A stretch of 64,000 bases of DNA, taken from Thelonectria olida. Its lineage: Eukaryota > Ascomycota > Sordariomycetes > Hypocreales > Nectriaceae. Shown one piece after another: positions 11,777-23,483 of the stretch (the stretch's first letter is position 1; every line of letters starts with the position of its first letter). Position numbers and translations under genes: made by a program. The notes beneath the pieces are model-generated. The model made no database searches. It had not been told where the DNA came from and saw only the letters and a list, made by a program, of their open reading frames with translations. Location of the stretch: contig JAGPYM010000015.1 in NCBI GenBank assembly GCA_020736575.1, forward strand, positions 558,001 through 622,000, read 5' to 3'.

Positions 11777-12705
11777 CTAGAGCTTATAGGCGGTGAAACT
11801 AAGGTAGTGAATGTCCTCAGGAAGGCTATCACTTTGGAATGGAAGTTTCCCAAGCCACTTGGCGTCTACCTTCCATGACGTTCCTGTTTTGCTGCCTATC
11901 TCATCCCACAATTTCTGGAGGGAACCCAGGTCATGCCAGTACCTAGTATCCCCTTTCCAGCTTATCAGTTCGCCCGCATGAAGACGGCCAATCTGCCTGC
12001 CAAATATCATGGCGCCCTCTGCTTCAGGACGAAGAAGCTGGACTAGCGTTGAACCAATGTGTACTTGTTTCTCCCAACCAAACAGATGAAAGAAGTTGCC
12101 GGCATGCACTAAGGTGATTTTCCCCTCGAGACCTGCCAGCGCCGTGATATCTGGTTGTAGCAGATCCGCTGCAACAAAGTTGTTCGCAAAACGACCTCGG
12201 TCCTTGAATAGTTCGAAGCCGAGGTCAAGATACGATGGGAGAAGATCGGACCCGTACAACTTAGTTGGTTCCACCCCGTCGGCTGCCAGCTTGCGGATAA
12301 CCTGCCCTAGGCCACATCCAACGTCGAGCAGGGCATCTCCGGACTCTGGGGTCTTCAGTCGAGTAATGGCTCTTTCGAAAATCGGATCTTCTACACATCG
12401 CAAGTCCGTAAACGACCACATGCCCACGCATGGGTAGCGGGCGGCAGCCCAGGCCTTATCGCGCTGTGACACGAACGTCTTATCAGCAACAGCGTTCTTT
12501 TTCGGTCGTTTCGACCGAGTTGGACAAACGAAATACTGACAATAACATGTAGATGAGCATCTACTTCATTTGCGGGAATATGACTATAATTTTCCAATAT
12601 CTCCCGGAAGGGTCGGATGTCGTCTGGGATCTCCTCTTGATAGGTCTTCTCTATCCACGGTGCTGTTGGCGGAGAGCCAGCTTCTCCGAAGTTTGATTCA
12701 GTCAT
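11777..12705 (-). CDS. Class I SAM-dependent methyltransferase (C), meroterpenoid-cluster-like family
   Basis: Two exons (12541-12705 and 11777-12463) and a 77-nt intron give 283 residues. The chosen splice yields DAHLHVI-RDKAWAA followed by RYPCVGMWSF, a layout I associate with the small methyltransferases of fungal meroterpenoid clusters (AdrK/AusD type); this link is from memory of the family and moderate. The SAM motif I is LLDVGCGLGQVIRKLAADG, motif II LYGSDLLPSYLDLG, and an acidic DLL follows. It is not of the LaeA-like family of its two neighbours, so the methyltransferase grouping here is mixed and not a simple tandem duplication. An acceptor 15 nt upstream would keep the frame and add TFVSQ; I prefer the shorter version. 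Confidence 0.82.
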
Positions 12706-13675
12706 GGTGGGTGATTGATGGAAACTTGTCAACACAAGGGAGGATTCTTTTCTCTTCTTTTATATCCGATCCGTGGGCTGATTCACGCCGGCTAACTCGG
12801 CATCAGCAAATGCAGCGACACCCAAGATCCATCCGCTTACGACGTGGTTCAAGGTAGCACCAAATAAGAAACCAAGACTGCTGCGTGGGATTGCGCTAGG
12901 CCCTGCGGGTTCCTCCGTGATCTGCACGCCTCTTATTGATATGGTAGAGCTGACGCGTTGGTGTTGCTGCGGCTCGATCTGCCAGCGAAGCCGTGATGCT
13001 CAATTCAGCCTCCATGTCTGGCCTATGACCTTGGACATAGAATTGCTCACTCGAAAGTGCTGAGTTTCGCAAAATGCCCATAAGCCCCGTGCCAGAGAAT
13101 TTACTTGTAAAAACCTTCAAATGCGTCGTTGGGTTCAAACTTGTGAATGTGCGCGACAGTAGGAGTAAATAAAAATACGGCGAGTTTCACGAAATGCATG
13201 TAAATTCCGCGCAACTGCAAATATATGCCAACTTTATGTGGCTTTATATCAGTATAATTCGTGTGTAAGGAGGCAGCTTTGCTCACGGATATTAAACAGG
13301 CCTCATTGGTGGAAGTTCTTCCATTGATTGCCTCCAAACTCGGAAACAAACTTTCCTAAGATGGAAGAGATTGCACTGCACCATCTGGATTACATCTTTT
13401 CTTCTTCTATGGCAACATGCCAAGCCTTCCAGCTAGCCTGAATTTAGCTGAACGTCCGCCATCACGTATAGTAACGACACCAGAAGATGCCAGAGTCGGA
13501 AATTTCATGTCCCACCCCCTGGTACGGGTATTCGGTAGCGCTCCAATGAAGTGCAGTCATTGACAGAGGAATTGTATATATATTCTCTTTCCATCTGTTC
13601 GTTGCCTTTTCTGAGCAGCTCTTTCTCTTGTGACCGTGTCCTCATCTACGATCAGCATTGAGATCTTCATCCCAA
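12706..13675. other. Intergenic region
   Basis: About 970 bp between divergent start codons of methyltransferase C and the DUF1961 gene. A tatata stretch (13575-13585) sits about 95 bp before the DUF1961 start and could serve as its core promoter. No other gene is supported. Confidence 0.4.
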
Positions 13676-14377
13676 ATGAAGACATTTACCCTCTTTCCTG
13701 TCCTCCTTTGGGCTTCACAAGCCATGGCGGAACGCCTTCTTTACAAAAACACCTTCAACAATACCGATGCCATCGCTGGCTGGGTTGCCGAGGGTCCTGT
13801 CAACGCGACCGTGGCCAACAACACCCTCGAGTTGAGCGGCGCCGGAGGCATCGACGACCACTTTGTCTTCTGGGTTCCCGAAGTGTTCCCCGACCGCATT
13901 CGCATTACTTGGGAGTTTTCGCAAATCAACGAGCCCGGCCTGGCCATGTTCTTCTTCGGCGCCGCATCGGTCGCAGGCGGTAGCATATTTGATGAAGGCC
14001 TAGCACCTCGCAACGGTTCATATCCCCAGTACCACTCGGGCGACATTCGCACTCTGCATGCGTCATACTTTCGCCGTCGCTGGCCAGAGGAGCGCGCATT
14101 CCACCTGGCCAATCTGCGCAAGTCTCCCGGGTTTCACCTCGTTGCTCAAGGCGCTGATCCGCTACCTCCGGTTGCCGACGCCAAGGGGGCGTTCTACCGG
14201 GTTGAGGTCATCAAGGACAAACGCAAAGTTCGGTTTTCAGTCAACGGCCTACTGTTGTTCGAGTGGGAGGATGTTGATCGCTCGACAGGCCCTGTTGTTC
14301 GTGAAGGGCGTATCGGGTTCCGCCAGATGAATCCTCTTGTTGCACGATATCGTAATTTAGAAGTCTGGAAGTTATAG
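13676..14377 (+). CDS. Secreted DUF1961 family protein (concanavalin-like fold)
   Basis: A single exon of 233 residues. ATG 13676 gives a clean signal peptide (MKTFTLFPVLLWASQAMA, cut before ERLLY); the frame upstream has only a TTG. The body fits DUF1961: YKNTF and AGWVAEGP near the start, DDHFVFWVPEVFPD, MFFFGA, IFDEGLAPRNGSYPQYHSG in the middle, HANLRKS-type ANLRKSPGFHLVAQG, and a C-terminal IGFRQMNPLVARYRNLEVW. Family knowledge: these are beta-sandwich proteins common in polysaccharide-degrading loci of bacteria and in some fungi, without an established reaction that I can cite. Extracellular action on a glycan is a reasonable guess. No obvious partner gene is adjacent. Confidence 0.82.
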   Translation: MKTFTLFPVLLWASQAMAERLLYKNTFNNTDAIAGWVAEGPVNATVANNTLELSGAGGIDDHFVFWVPEVFPDRIRITWEFSQINEPGLAMFFFGAASVAGGSIFDEGLAPRNGSYPQYHSGDIRTLHASYFRRRWPEERAFHLANLRKSPGFHLVAQGADPLPPVADAKGAFYRVEVIKDKRKVRFSVNGLLLFEWEDVDRSTGPVVREGRIGFRQMNPLVARYRNLEVWKL

Positions 14378-15393
14378 ATTTTGTATCCTAGGACTGGGTG
14401 CATCATACAAGACATCCCATTGAAGAACTCTTGAAAAGCTGTTCCTTGCAGAATCATGTCCAATTTCTATTAATAGACATACTTAGGCATTCAATGACAT
14501 CGAGGCAACTCATTGACTATGTTATTTTACGTCTTGGCATATTTCTTCCAGTCACTCTTTTTTCCATGGCTCTTGATATTGTGATCACTGATCACCAAGG
14601 TCAATAACGACGCTGTGTAGCTGTAGAAGATGCACTCGTCAAAGGTGACGCTTGTTTTGTTGATGCTACTTGGGGTATTTCTTCCCAATTGCTCAAGTAA
14701 CGCGATGCTTTGACTCTCACTGAGGAGGGCCTAATTTTATTACGGTCGATGTCTCAGCAACCCTCTCTTTGGGGCTCTCCTCCTAGACCTTCAGCAATAA
14801 ATTCTCTTTTCATCTAGTTGAACTTCCGTACTGATTTCGAGGGTGGTCGTTCAGGTTACCATGCGCATGGACGTGGAGCGCAACGGTTTGTATTGCAGAT
14901 ACCTCTAATGAACGAGATTAGTCCTGAGCCAGTTGTATGGTACAAGGAATCATCATACTCTTCATCATGCCATCTATTCGAGACGTAATGGGGATCAGTA
15001 CATTAGTGTTCCTTGCTTCGATAGCGACACGTGTAGTCACCCCATTCTCATGAAGGATCCATTTAATTTGAAAGCTCACCGCTCTGCCGCTCTAGCAATG
15101 CCACATCTGCAGTTAGGACAGCCTTCGGACTCTGCATCGAGAGTGCGAGGACGCTTACCAATCAAAGCCGTATTATAAATCAGTTCTGCTGAGAAATTGG
15201 TGTGTCGTTACTAATTCGAAGGATCAACCAAGTGTCAAGTTGAACACCGAGGTTTCTGAATTGCCAGTACGTTTTAACCACGGCCAGGGCATTTTAAAAA
15301 TGGCTTCGGCACTCTTGGCGGCCTTTGTGTTTCGGCACGAAGCATTATTCCATCCCAAACGGTAGTGAGTAGAGAGCAGAAAGTATCGAAGTC
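14378..15393. other. Intergenic region
   Basis: About 1 kb upstream of the NmrA-like gene. Only short frames without codon structure are present and no repeats stand out. Confidence 0.45.
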
Positions 15394-16383
15394 ATGTCGT
15401 CAGAGACGTCTCCCACATATCTCCTCACGGCTGCCTCGGGTAAGATAGGCAAGCGGCTCGTTCCTCTTCTTTTGGCGCAGCCGTCAAAGCCAACGCTCGT
15501 CCTCCCTACTAGAGATCCCGTTCGCCTAAGATCACAAATCCCCGTCGGCGCGCAAGAATCTCGCGTCAAGGTTGAACATGGAGACATCGACGACCCCATC
15601 TTCGTTGAGACTATCCTTAGCCGTCATAACGTCACTACTGCATTCATCTGCATCACTGGCGAAAACGAGTTGATTGTGACGCTCAACTTGTTCGATGCAA
15701 TCAAAAATGCTGGAACAGTCCAACATGTCGTCTATCTATCCGCATGCGGCGACTTCGGCCTCGACGCGATCCGAGCTGGCACCCTTCGCAACAATGCGGC
15801 GGGACATGTGCTGGTCAAGCCGATCCTGGAGGCCAAGCTACGATACGGTTTGCCACGGCCACAAGGCGAGCCAGGGGGATTTAGCTGGACGATTATCGGA
15901 CCGAGTCTATTCTTCGACAACGATCTGCGAAGTAAGCAGAGCATACTGGAAGAAGGATTCTTTGATGAGCCGCTTGGAAGCAATGGTGTCAGCAGAGTCG
16001 ATCCTGGGGACATTGCCATAGCCGTGGCGAACGCCCTCAAAGACAATGGACAGGAATGGGGTGGGAAGAAGGTCATGATTGGGAGCTTGGAAAGATACAC
16101 AAACAGTGAAACTGCCAAGTTGTGGTCCGAAGCTCTTGGAACTTCAATTGCTGCCGCCATGAGTCATGAAGGTGGACTTGCAGACTTTGAACAGCGTTTC
16201 AGAGCCAAGGTAGGTAATGTATGGGCTAGGGATATGAGATTGATGTACGAGTTCTTTGACAAAGAAGGCTTTGGCATGAACCAAGCTGAGTATGAGGCTC
16301 AAGTCAAACTACTTGGAAAGACCCCTGAGAGCTATGAGAAGTTTGTTGCGGAGATTGCAGGACAGTGGAAAGGTTCTAGATGA
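15394..16383 (+). CDS. NmrA-like NAD(P)-binding protein
   Basis: A single exon of 329 residues starting at ATG 15394. It opens with a Rossmann fold whose first turn is TAASGKIGKRLVP (GxxGxxG variant), then VLPTRDP, a DIDDP acidic turn and VVYLSACG. The Tyr-x3-Lys of classical SDRs is missing, as expected for the NmrA/atypical SDR group. Length and the C-terminal helical part (FFDKEGFGMNQAEYEAQVKL) fit fungal NmrA-like proteins of 300-340 residues. Family knowledge: members are either redox sensors that bind NAD(P) without reaction (NmrA) or NADPH-dependent reductases of azo/quinone type; sequence alone does not decide. It ends 302 bp from the convergent GNAT gene. Confidence 0.85.
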   Translation: MSSETSPTYLLTAASGKIGKRLVPLLLAQPSKPTLVLPTRDPVRLRSQIPVGAQESRVKVEHGDIDDPIFVETILSRHNVTTAFICITGENELIVTLNLFDAIKNAGTVQHVVYLSACGDFGLDAIRAGTLRNNAAGHVLVKPILEAKLRYGLPRPQGEPGGFSWTIIGPSLFFDNDLRSKQSILEEGFFDEPLGSNGVSRVDPGDIAIAVANALKDNGQEWGGKKVMIGSLERYTNSETAKLWSEALGTSIAAAMSHEGGLADFEQRFRAKVGNVWARDMRLMYEFFDKEGFGMNQAEYEAQVKLLGKTPESYEKFVAEIAGQWKGSR

Positions 16384-16685
16384 TACTCAACAATAACGGA
16401 ACATTGGCCATCTTACATGATGGACCGCAGCACTTGATGCGTACTTGAAAGGCACATCGGTTGAAACAATATGACAGGACTTTTTGCTTTATGCTTGTGA
16501 AGTCACGGCCTCGGGTCTGATGGCATTACCAGCGCATCAAGCGGATAAGAGTATTAGATAATCAAACCATGCCCAGTGCAAACTCTTTCAAGTCCGAGCA
16601 GATAGCGATGCCAACCAATCGAAACCGTTACTCTTGTGTTTGACTGTCTCTTATAGGCCACCGTTATTCAGCCAAGTTGACTGCC

Positions 16686-17385
16686 TCATTTAAGAATAGA
16701 ATGTCTCTTCCTCATTGATACATGCGGAGTGCCAAATATTTCCATCGTCCTCACGTTTTCGAATCCAGCTGCTCGATATAGGGCAACTCCGGTAGGCGTG
16801 GCAACCAAGTAGCAGTCTTTTCCCTGTTTTGATGCTTCTTGTACACCCCAGTTTAAAAGTATCTTTCCAATACCCCTCTTCTGGTATTGAGGATGAACGC
16901 CAATAGAGGCAAGATCTGCGTCGTCAATGTCAGTGACGTAATTGCGCAGTTCCCTTAACCAAAACGAACTTACGCCATATGTCCTTGGTGCCCCTGTCGC
17001 CAAAGCTCTCACGCTCATCCTCGCCTAGAATGCGATGCAACTCGGCATACGCATCCTGATCTACTCCCGTGAGAGTCATTTGGGTTGGTTGTTGCTCTTC
17101 CTCTTCTTCATCGTCTCCAACAGGCCTTTGCCAAATTGAATAACCGACGATCTTCCCTCCTTCATCATCAACGGCAACCATCATGATGGTTCGTTCAGCC
17201 CGAAATCTGACAATTTTTCGCGCGATCCTCCATTGTCGCAGTGCCTGGATACTTGAGCCGTCCGGTGCTTGGAGATGGGATGGGGTGAGGCGACGCATAA
17301 TGGCATCCGCCTCGAAGGCGGCGGTTGAGACATCTACAATGTCAGCCAGATCGGCTTCCGTGGCTGCACGAAGATTCAGACCCAT
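16686..17385 (-). CDS. GNAT family N-acetyltransferase
   Basis: Two exons (16974-17385 and 16686-16915), one 58-nt intron, 213 residues. ATG 17383-17385 gives MGLNLRAATEADLADIVDV, the usual first strand and helix of the GNAT fold; the upstream in-frame start is only a GTG. The middle has VGYSIWQRPVG and a loop with a run of five Glu and two Gln. The acetyl-CoA motif is SIGVHPQYQKRGIGKILL (Q/RxxGxG as QKRGIG), followed by YLVATPTGVALYRAAGF. Such proteins transfer acetyl from acetyl-CoA to an amine; the substrate is unknown. The exon junction restores DIWH-LASIGVHP, which matches the family well. Confidence 0.87.
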
Positions 17386-18474
17386 TGTTGCAATAAAAAG
17401 ATGCCTTGGGTAGCACACTTAGTACGATTCGATGACCTAAGATTTATGAAGCTGTTTGGAGACGCAAAGTGCGTGGTGAAGTGGTGATTACTCCGCCCAT
17501 ATACATATTATTGATTATGACCATATTCAACAAAAGTCCCTAGGACTGCCGTCCTTTCCAAGGACGCCTGTTATTTAGATGCCCACGATGCGATACTGAA
17601 GAGAGAAGGTTGTTGGTTAATCTGACAGCTAAGCCTAGTTAAGAAGGTCGTTGATAATGTCCTAGAGACGACCAGGATTATGTGCCCCAACCATATCACG
17701 CACCTTACCTCGGCATCTCACCTTGCCTCCGGATAATATTGTCCCCGAAGGTTCTCTCCGTTGCTTACCCTTGCAGCGAACTGACAGGAGTCTTACGACT
17801 CTGGAAGAGATGAGATGAGATAAAGTAGTCCGATAGAAATCTTAGCTGCGTCTTCAACGTGGTAGCAAAGGTCCAGATCTTCTCGAGCTTTGACAAGAAG
17901 CTTCCATCTCTCCGAACTTAACCAAACGCGGCGCTAGTATTAACAATGCGCCCGCAACCTTGAATGCACAGCCCCTTAATGGCCAGATGTGAGGGGCAAC
18001 GCCGACCGCTCCGGAGCTATCGCCGAGTTTCTCTTGGCCCGACAGCGTCCCCAAGCGTAGCCTCCCTAAAGCTCGTCCCCAAAGATGTCACGTTTGTGGA
18101 GAATCCGGGGTCAGGCCCGGATTCTGGCATGATCTCAGACCTCACTCCAGCTGGTGCACTATAATTATCGAGCCCTTCGTGCGGGGAATCCGGGGGAAGC
18201 CCCGAGCCAAAGCATTTCCCCACGATTTTGAACGAGATTTCGGCATATGACTTGAGCACTGTTGGGGTCGTGCGGGTGGGAGGTTCAGACTGACGTTGCA
18301 GTCGTCAAGAGAGACTGTCTCCAGAAGACGAGTCATGATCTTGGCATTTCCGAAGGTGAGGGGCGTATAAAATGTCTCCTCGTCCCAGATGCTTCATGAG
18401 TATCTCCAGCTTCTTCTCCATCCTCACATCCAACCATTATACGAACGCATCCTCAACCCGAGACATCGTTCATC
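17386..18474. other. Intergenic region upstream of MFS carrier
   Basis: About 1.1 kb shared by the GNAT start (minus) and the MFS start (plus). It holds no gene. The part at 18101-18205 is GC-rich and carries the inverted and direct repeats listed separately. Confidence 0.5.
18101..18204. promoter_or_regulatory. CGG/CCG inverted repeat with a second GAATCCGGGG copy upstream of MFS gene
   Basis: GAATCCGGG (18101-18109) and CCCGGATTC (18116-18124) form a perfect 9-bp inverted repeat with a 6-nt spacer, which places a CGG and a CCG 8 nt apart. GAATCCGGGG recurs at 18186-18195 and is followed by a CGGGG/CCCCG hairpin. CGG-Nx-CCG palindromes are the classical target form of Zn2Cys6 dimers, and CCGGGG also fits the CreA consensus SYGGRG. 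The carrier start is 280-375 bp downstream, and a Zn2Cys6 regulator follows the carrier. That this regulator binds here is inference. Confidence 0.5.
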
Positions 18475-20096
18475 ATGGGCTACGAAGTCGATGCCGAGCG
18501 GCAACTAAGCATTTCCGATGAGAAACCTACTCACCATGAATTTGAACGGGCGACGAGAGTGGAGGATCTTCCCGACCCAGACGCGGGGAAGACTGATGAA
18601 GAGCGGGCTGAAATTGTACACAACCCCCGCAGCCAAGAACCCCAAGGTCCTAAGACTAACACATTTCTGAATGTAGGATCGGAAGTTGATGCGCAAAGTC
18701 GACTGGATGCTGATTCCTTGGCTTGCTTTGCTGTAAGTCGCTTTCCACGCTTGCTTTGACACCTCTAATAGCCCGCAGCTACCTTCTCTCGTTCCTCGAC
18801 CGAACCAACATCGGCAATGCTCGTCTCGCCGGCATGGAAGACGCGCTGGGCATGTCTGGTAGGGACTATAACCTCTCCCTGACCATCTTCTTCATCAGCT
18901 ACGCCCTGTTCGAGCCTCTCACCAACACTCTCCTCAAGCGACTCACGCCTCGCATCTTCTTCACTGGCATCATCTTGGTGTGGGGAATCATCATGACGCT
19001 CATGGGTCTTGTCAAGAACTTCCATGGCCTTCTAGCAGCACGGTTCTTCCTAGGAGTCGCCGAGGCGGGCCTGTTTCCCGGCGTCAACTACTATCTCTCC
19101 TGCTGGTACAAGGGATCCGAGATTGGCGTTCGGTCTGCCTTGTTCTTTTCCGCTGCTGCGCTCGCCGGGTCCTTTGGCGGACTTTTGGCTGCTGCCATTG
19201 CGAAAATGGACGGCCTCGGTGATATGCCTGGGTGGGCGTGGATCTTCATTCTCGAGGGCATTGCCACGACGCTCGTCGGCGTCTGCTGCTGGTGGATGGT
19301 CTTTGACTGGCCCGAAACAGCAACCTTTTTGTCTCCCGACGACAAGATTCGTGTCCAGCGACGCATTCTTTTGGACAAGCAGGGCCCTACGGCGGAAGAG
19401 TTTGACAAGCGACACATTTATGAGGCGCTCAAGGACTGGAAGACGTATGGCTACATGGTCATCTACATGGGCTGTCTTATCCCCCTGTATGCATTTTCGC
19501 TGTTTCTCCCTACTATCCTCCGTGGCATGGGCTACAAGGGAACGCATGCACAGCTCTTGAGTGTGCCGCCTTATGCAGTGGCCGCTGTCTGCACAGTTTC
19601 TATCGGTTTCTTGGCGGACAAGACGCGATGGCGAGGATACTGCAACATCGGCGTTGTTCTTGTCGGCATCACTGGCTTCGTCATGCTTATTTCATCGGCG
19701 AACCCGAAAGTCCAGTACGCCGGCACCTTTTTGGGCGCAGCAGGAATCTATCCCACCATCGCCAACACTCTCTCGTGGGTCATCAACAACACCGAGGGCT
19801 CCTTGAAGCGCGCCGTCACTCTGGGAATGGTCGTCGGCTGGGGCAATCTCACTGGAGTGGTCTCGTCCAACATTTACCTGGTTGAGGAGGCCCCTCGATT
19901 CTGGACCGGCCATGGAGTGGTACTGGCAAGCCAATGCTTGTTCCTGCTCTGCGGTTCCATCTTTATGCACGTCAGGCTTAGGTTGGAGAACAAGAGGCGC
20001 AGCAACGGCGGGATGGACCAGCAGTGGGCGGCAATGACCCAGGAGCAGCGGTGGTTCAGTGGCGACAAACGTCCGGATTTTGTCTATACGATGTAG
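18475..20096 (+). CDS. MFS transporter, anion:cation symporter (allantoate/nicotinate permease) family
   Basis: Three exons (18475-18615, 18677-18732, 18779-20096) give 504 residues. After a hydrophilic cytosolic N-terminus of about 60 residues comes IPWLALLYLLSFLDRTNIGNARL, the hallmark first membrane span of the ACS/Dal5 family. Twelve spans can be counted; RFFLGVAEAGLFPGVNYYLSCWY is the conserved span 4 to 5 signature, and a large central loop separates the halves. The second half contains GAAGIYPTIANTLSWVINN. Family knowledge: proton-coupled uptake of carboxylates such as allantoate, nicotinate, pantothenate or tartrate at the plasma membrane; the substrate cannot be assigned. The CGG inverted repeat upstream and the Zn2Cys6 gene 850 bp downstream suggest a carrier/regulator pair. 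Confidence 0.92.
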
Positions 20097-20945
20097 AGGG
20101 GAGCCTCTGGTCTTCCAAACCCTGAAGTGCATGAAGCAGATAGGCAAGCGGAACCTCCCGTGGCTGTCCTTTGGATGGCTCAGGTGGTTCTTTTTGTAGC
20201 AAATAGCTGAGTAAATCTATTCTAATTCGATAGAGCCGTTTCCTCTATGCAGCTATGCTGTAATGGTAGTGAATTTTGCGCGCGCAGGAGCCTGACAAAA
20301 TGGACGTGATAGTACTATCGTTCTTTTCGTATCTCGTCAGTATTTAAGGCGTTGATCACTTCTCTTGGCAGTGTGAGAATCAAATGCCTCAATTGCCACA
20401 TTCGCCTCACGTCATTGTTACTAGCTATTGTAGATATCTACTCGGGTCTGTATTGATGGCCGAAACCTCCGACTTCGTGAGGAGACACCTCGAATCAATC
20501 AGTCCCTAGCCGCTTCAACGGCTTGTCTGAACCAAGTTAGCCCTCTGCACAATCACGCGATTTTAGTCCCTACTCCATCTCTTATTGCCATCAGCTTCGC
20601 TCTGAGTCGTCCGTCCAGTCCGGAGATGTCCACTCTCCCCGCTCTCTTCCCCCTCCCCCCTGTCTAGACAAATTAGTTCTTGGAGGACACCCCGCACGAT
20701 GGAGCAACTGTTCTCCCTAACGCCGAAGACGATGAGCCAGCTCCTCCGTCTCCAATCGCGCCTCATCGACTTCCCACCTGCATGTAACAGCCCCATCGAG
20801 CATCCATTGACGTCTGTAAAGCCTCGCTGTGCGAACCCTTGACCTAGGGGATTAGATATGCATGCGTAGTCATGTCCAAGAGATCCTGGTCTAGCACGGA
20901 GAACATCGCGACCGATGACACAGTGAGCTAACACCAGCCCCTCTC
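20097..20945. other. Intergenic region
   Basis: About 850 bp between the MFS stop and the regulator start. Only short unconvincing frames; no repeats or clear regulatory elements seen. Confidence 0.45.
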
Positions 20946-23000
20946 ATGTCCGCCTTCTCGGAAGCTGATGGTCAGCAGCCGCCCGCTCCCCCAGCACCCC
21001 CCAAAATTCGACGAGTGCCGGTTCAGTCTATCGCAGCCGATGATTTACCCATTCCTCTCGTCTCGAGGAAGATAAAAGCATGTTCTCAATGCCGAAAACA
21101 CAAGGTATCAGGGCCAATGTCCCCATCGAGAAGCCATGATACCTAACCAGTCAGGTAGATCAAGTGTACTATAGATGACAGCGGCCCGCCATGTCGGAGA
21201 TGTGCCGAACGAAGTCTTAATTGTGTCCTGGGCAAGAGTTTGCAGACCATCCTTGATGAGAAGTCACAGCAAGTGCATCACCACATGAGCGTTGTATAGT
21301 CACTAACCAGCCTCAGGTTCTCCAAGTCGGTTGCCCAGGACCTTGAGCAGATGCACGACATTATCAAGCAACTTGCAAGCAAAGCGGGTATACCAGTGCC
21401 ACCGCTAAGGACCTCATCACAAGACTCGGACGCCTTGGCCCAGAAAGACCAGTCAGCCCCTTCACTACCTGATCAACCCGGCCCGTCATGCGACAGCTCG
21501 CCCAAGTCGATGCCTGAAGATGCTGGCCTTCCTCACGTTCCCATTCATTCACTCTACACCCTCACCAAGCTAAGAGCCCTGCGATCGCCCGATGATGACG
21601 ATCCGCAGAACGGCCAGCTCATTGACGACTTTATTTCTCGGGGCTCACTATCTCTCTCTGACGCCGAGAGCCTTTTCACTTTCTACCGCAACCGTCTAGA
21701 ACCATATATTTATCAAACGGGCTGTCCCTACACCTCGTTAGATGAGACCCGACGCAAGAGCCCGGCTTTGACTGCCGCAACTCTCACCGTCGCTGCACTC
21801 CACGACTCAAAGTCCGACGCCCTCTACGGCGTGTGCAGTTCCGAATTCCGCCGTCTCGTCCAGCTGTCCCTCTTTGATAGACGAATTGATAGCGACTACC
21901 TTCGGGCCATGTGTATCGCCTCATATTGGCTCAGCGATTTGTCGTGGACGATTTCGGGATACGCTATCCGTCGAGCTGTCGAGTTTGATCTTCATAACAG
22001 CTACCACCGAGCCATTGAAGAACACAGTCAGGAAGATGCAGCTTGCACACGACTCTGGTACATTTTATACATTTGCGACCAGCAACACGCCACGCTGTAC
22101 GGCCGGCCTTCTCTGGTCCAGGAAGACACTTCTACCCTAGGTTGGGAAATGTTCCTTCACTCAGCAGTCGCCAACGAAGAGGATAACCGTCTTCTTAGTC
22201 AAGTGGCGGTTGTTACTATCTTGCGGACCATCAGAGAGCTCTTCAACGTTGACAAACGGAAGCCCATTCCTCGCGTCTATCTCAACCACATCTCTCATTT
22301 CCGACAGCAGCTTGATCAGTGGTTTCAGTACTGGACAGGAAGGGTGAAAGGCAGGTTGCAGCTCCAATGATTTCATCAAGACAACCTTAGCTAACTCCTT
22401 GTAGAGAACTGGCCAGAAATCGGATCCTTTCCTCGCAAAGGGATCATGTTACACTACAATTTTGCACAACTATACCTATATTCTCACATCTTTCGCGGCC
22501 TATCCCAGGAAAGCTCATTTCCGCCGTACTTCCTTGATTGCGCCTCAAACGGCATCCAAGCAGCCACCACCATTATTGACCTCATGGTCAGCGACCCCGA
22601 TGTTGCCCTCGGCATTGTGGGCATGCCGTCCTATGTGCATTCCATGACGGCATTTGCGAGCATGTTTCTCACCAAAGTCGCGATTATCTACAACGGACAC
22701 TTGATTGAACGCGAGAGGGTTTATACGCTCATCTGCAATCTCGTGCAGCAGTATCGGTTGCAACCGGCAGGGAAATGGCATCTACCAAAACTGATGATCA
22801 CTGGACTTGAGCGCATGGCGGAAACGCTCAAGCCAGCCACGCTGGGAGGGATGAGCCTGGGAGCCAACATGGCCGGCGACCAGAGCAGAGATATCAACGG
22901 CAACATCTTGGGCTTAGACAACATGTTCACTGGTCTTGATTGCGATGTACTATTTAACTATGATATGAACTTTGCGCTTTCTGGGCCAAGTGGAATATGA
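20946..23000 (+). CDS. Zn2Cys6 transcription factor, one GC-AG intron
   Basis: Four exons (20946-21104, 21159-21268, 21317-22343, 22407-23000) give 629 residues. The zinc cluster is ACSQCRKHK then IKC, CRRCAERSLNC, spacing CX2CX6CX8CX2CX6C, with an intron between HK and IKC as is common. The second intron (21269-21316) has the donor CA|GCAAGT, branch site actaac and acceptor cctcag; only this GC donor keeps the frame into FSKSVAQDLEQMHDII. The body is the fungal regulatory domain with PIHSLYTLTKLRALRSPD, LYGRPS and FDLHNSY-type helices. Nuclear DNA-binding activator or repressor; the likely target is the adjacent MFS carrier, which has a CGG/CCG palindrome upstream, but this is inference from position. 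Confidence 0.88.
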
Positions 23001-23483
23001 GAGCGCCTGGAATTCGGACTTGGCTTGGGACTAAAGGCGGGATTCCTTTCTCGTTCGAATTAGCTGCTACATCTTTGATAACCCATTTAAGCTACAGTTG
23101 TGACACTATTTGAATCTGTTGACTTTTCCTCTCCCCTTAGCGGCCATGCTTTTCTTCTGTTCAGGCCCTCCGCACTTGATCGTGTGGTCGAGTAAGTGCA
23201 AGCAAACACTCGTCAGATTAATGAGGCTTCATTGGTGACAACCGATTCATGAGAATGACTTTGCAAGAATCAACCGGCGAGGACATTAACAAAACCGTTC
23301 GCTGTTAAGCTTACATCAAGTCGTCACTGTTATACGCGGGGAGAGGTAGTAATTAGAATCATCGGCAAAAAGTTGTAAATTAAGAGCCTACCTGTGCCCA
23401 AGTCGAATGCCGACTAGAATCTAGAGCAAACGGTATTGACACGATCTAAATCATAACAAAAGTCTACTCTAGTCCCGAACTCA
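23001..23483. other. Convergent intergenic region
   Basis: About 480 bp between the ends of the regulator and the secreted protein gene. Nothing recognisable beyond probable 3' untranslated sequence. Confidence 0.5.
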
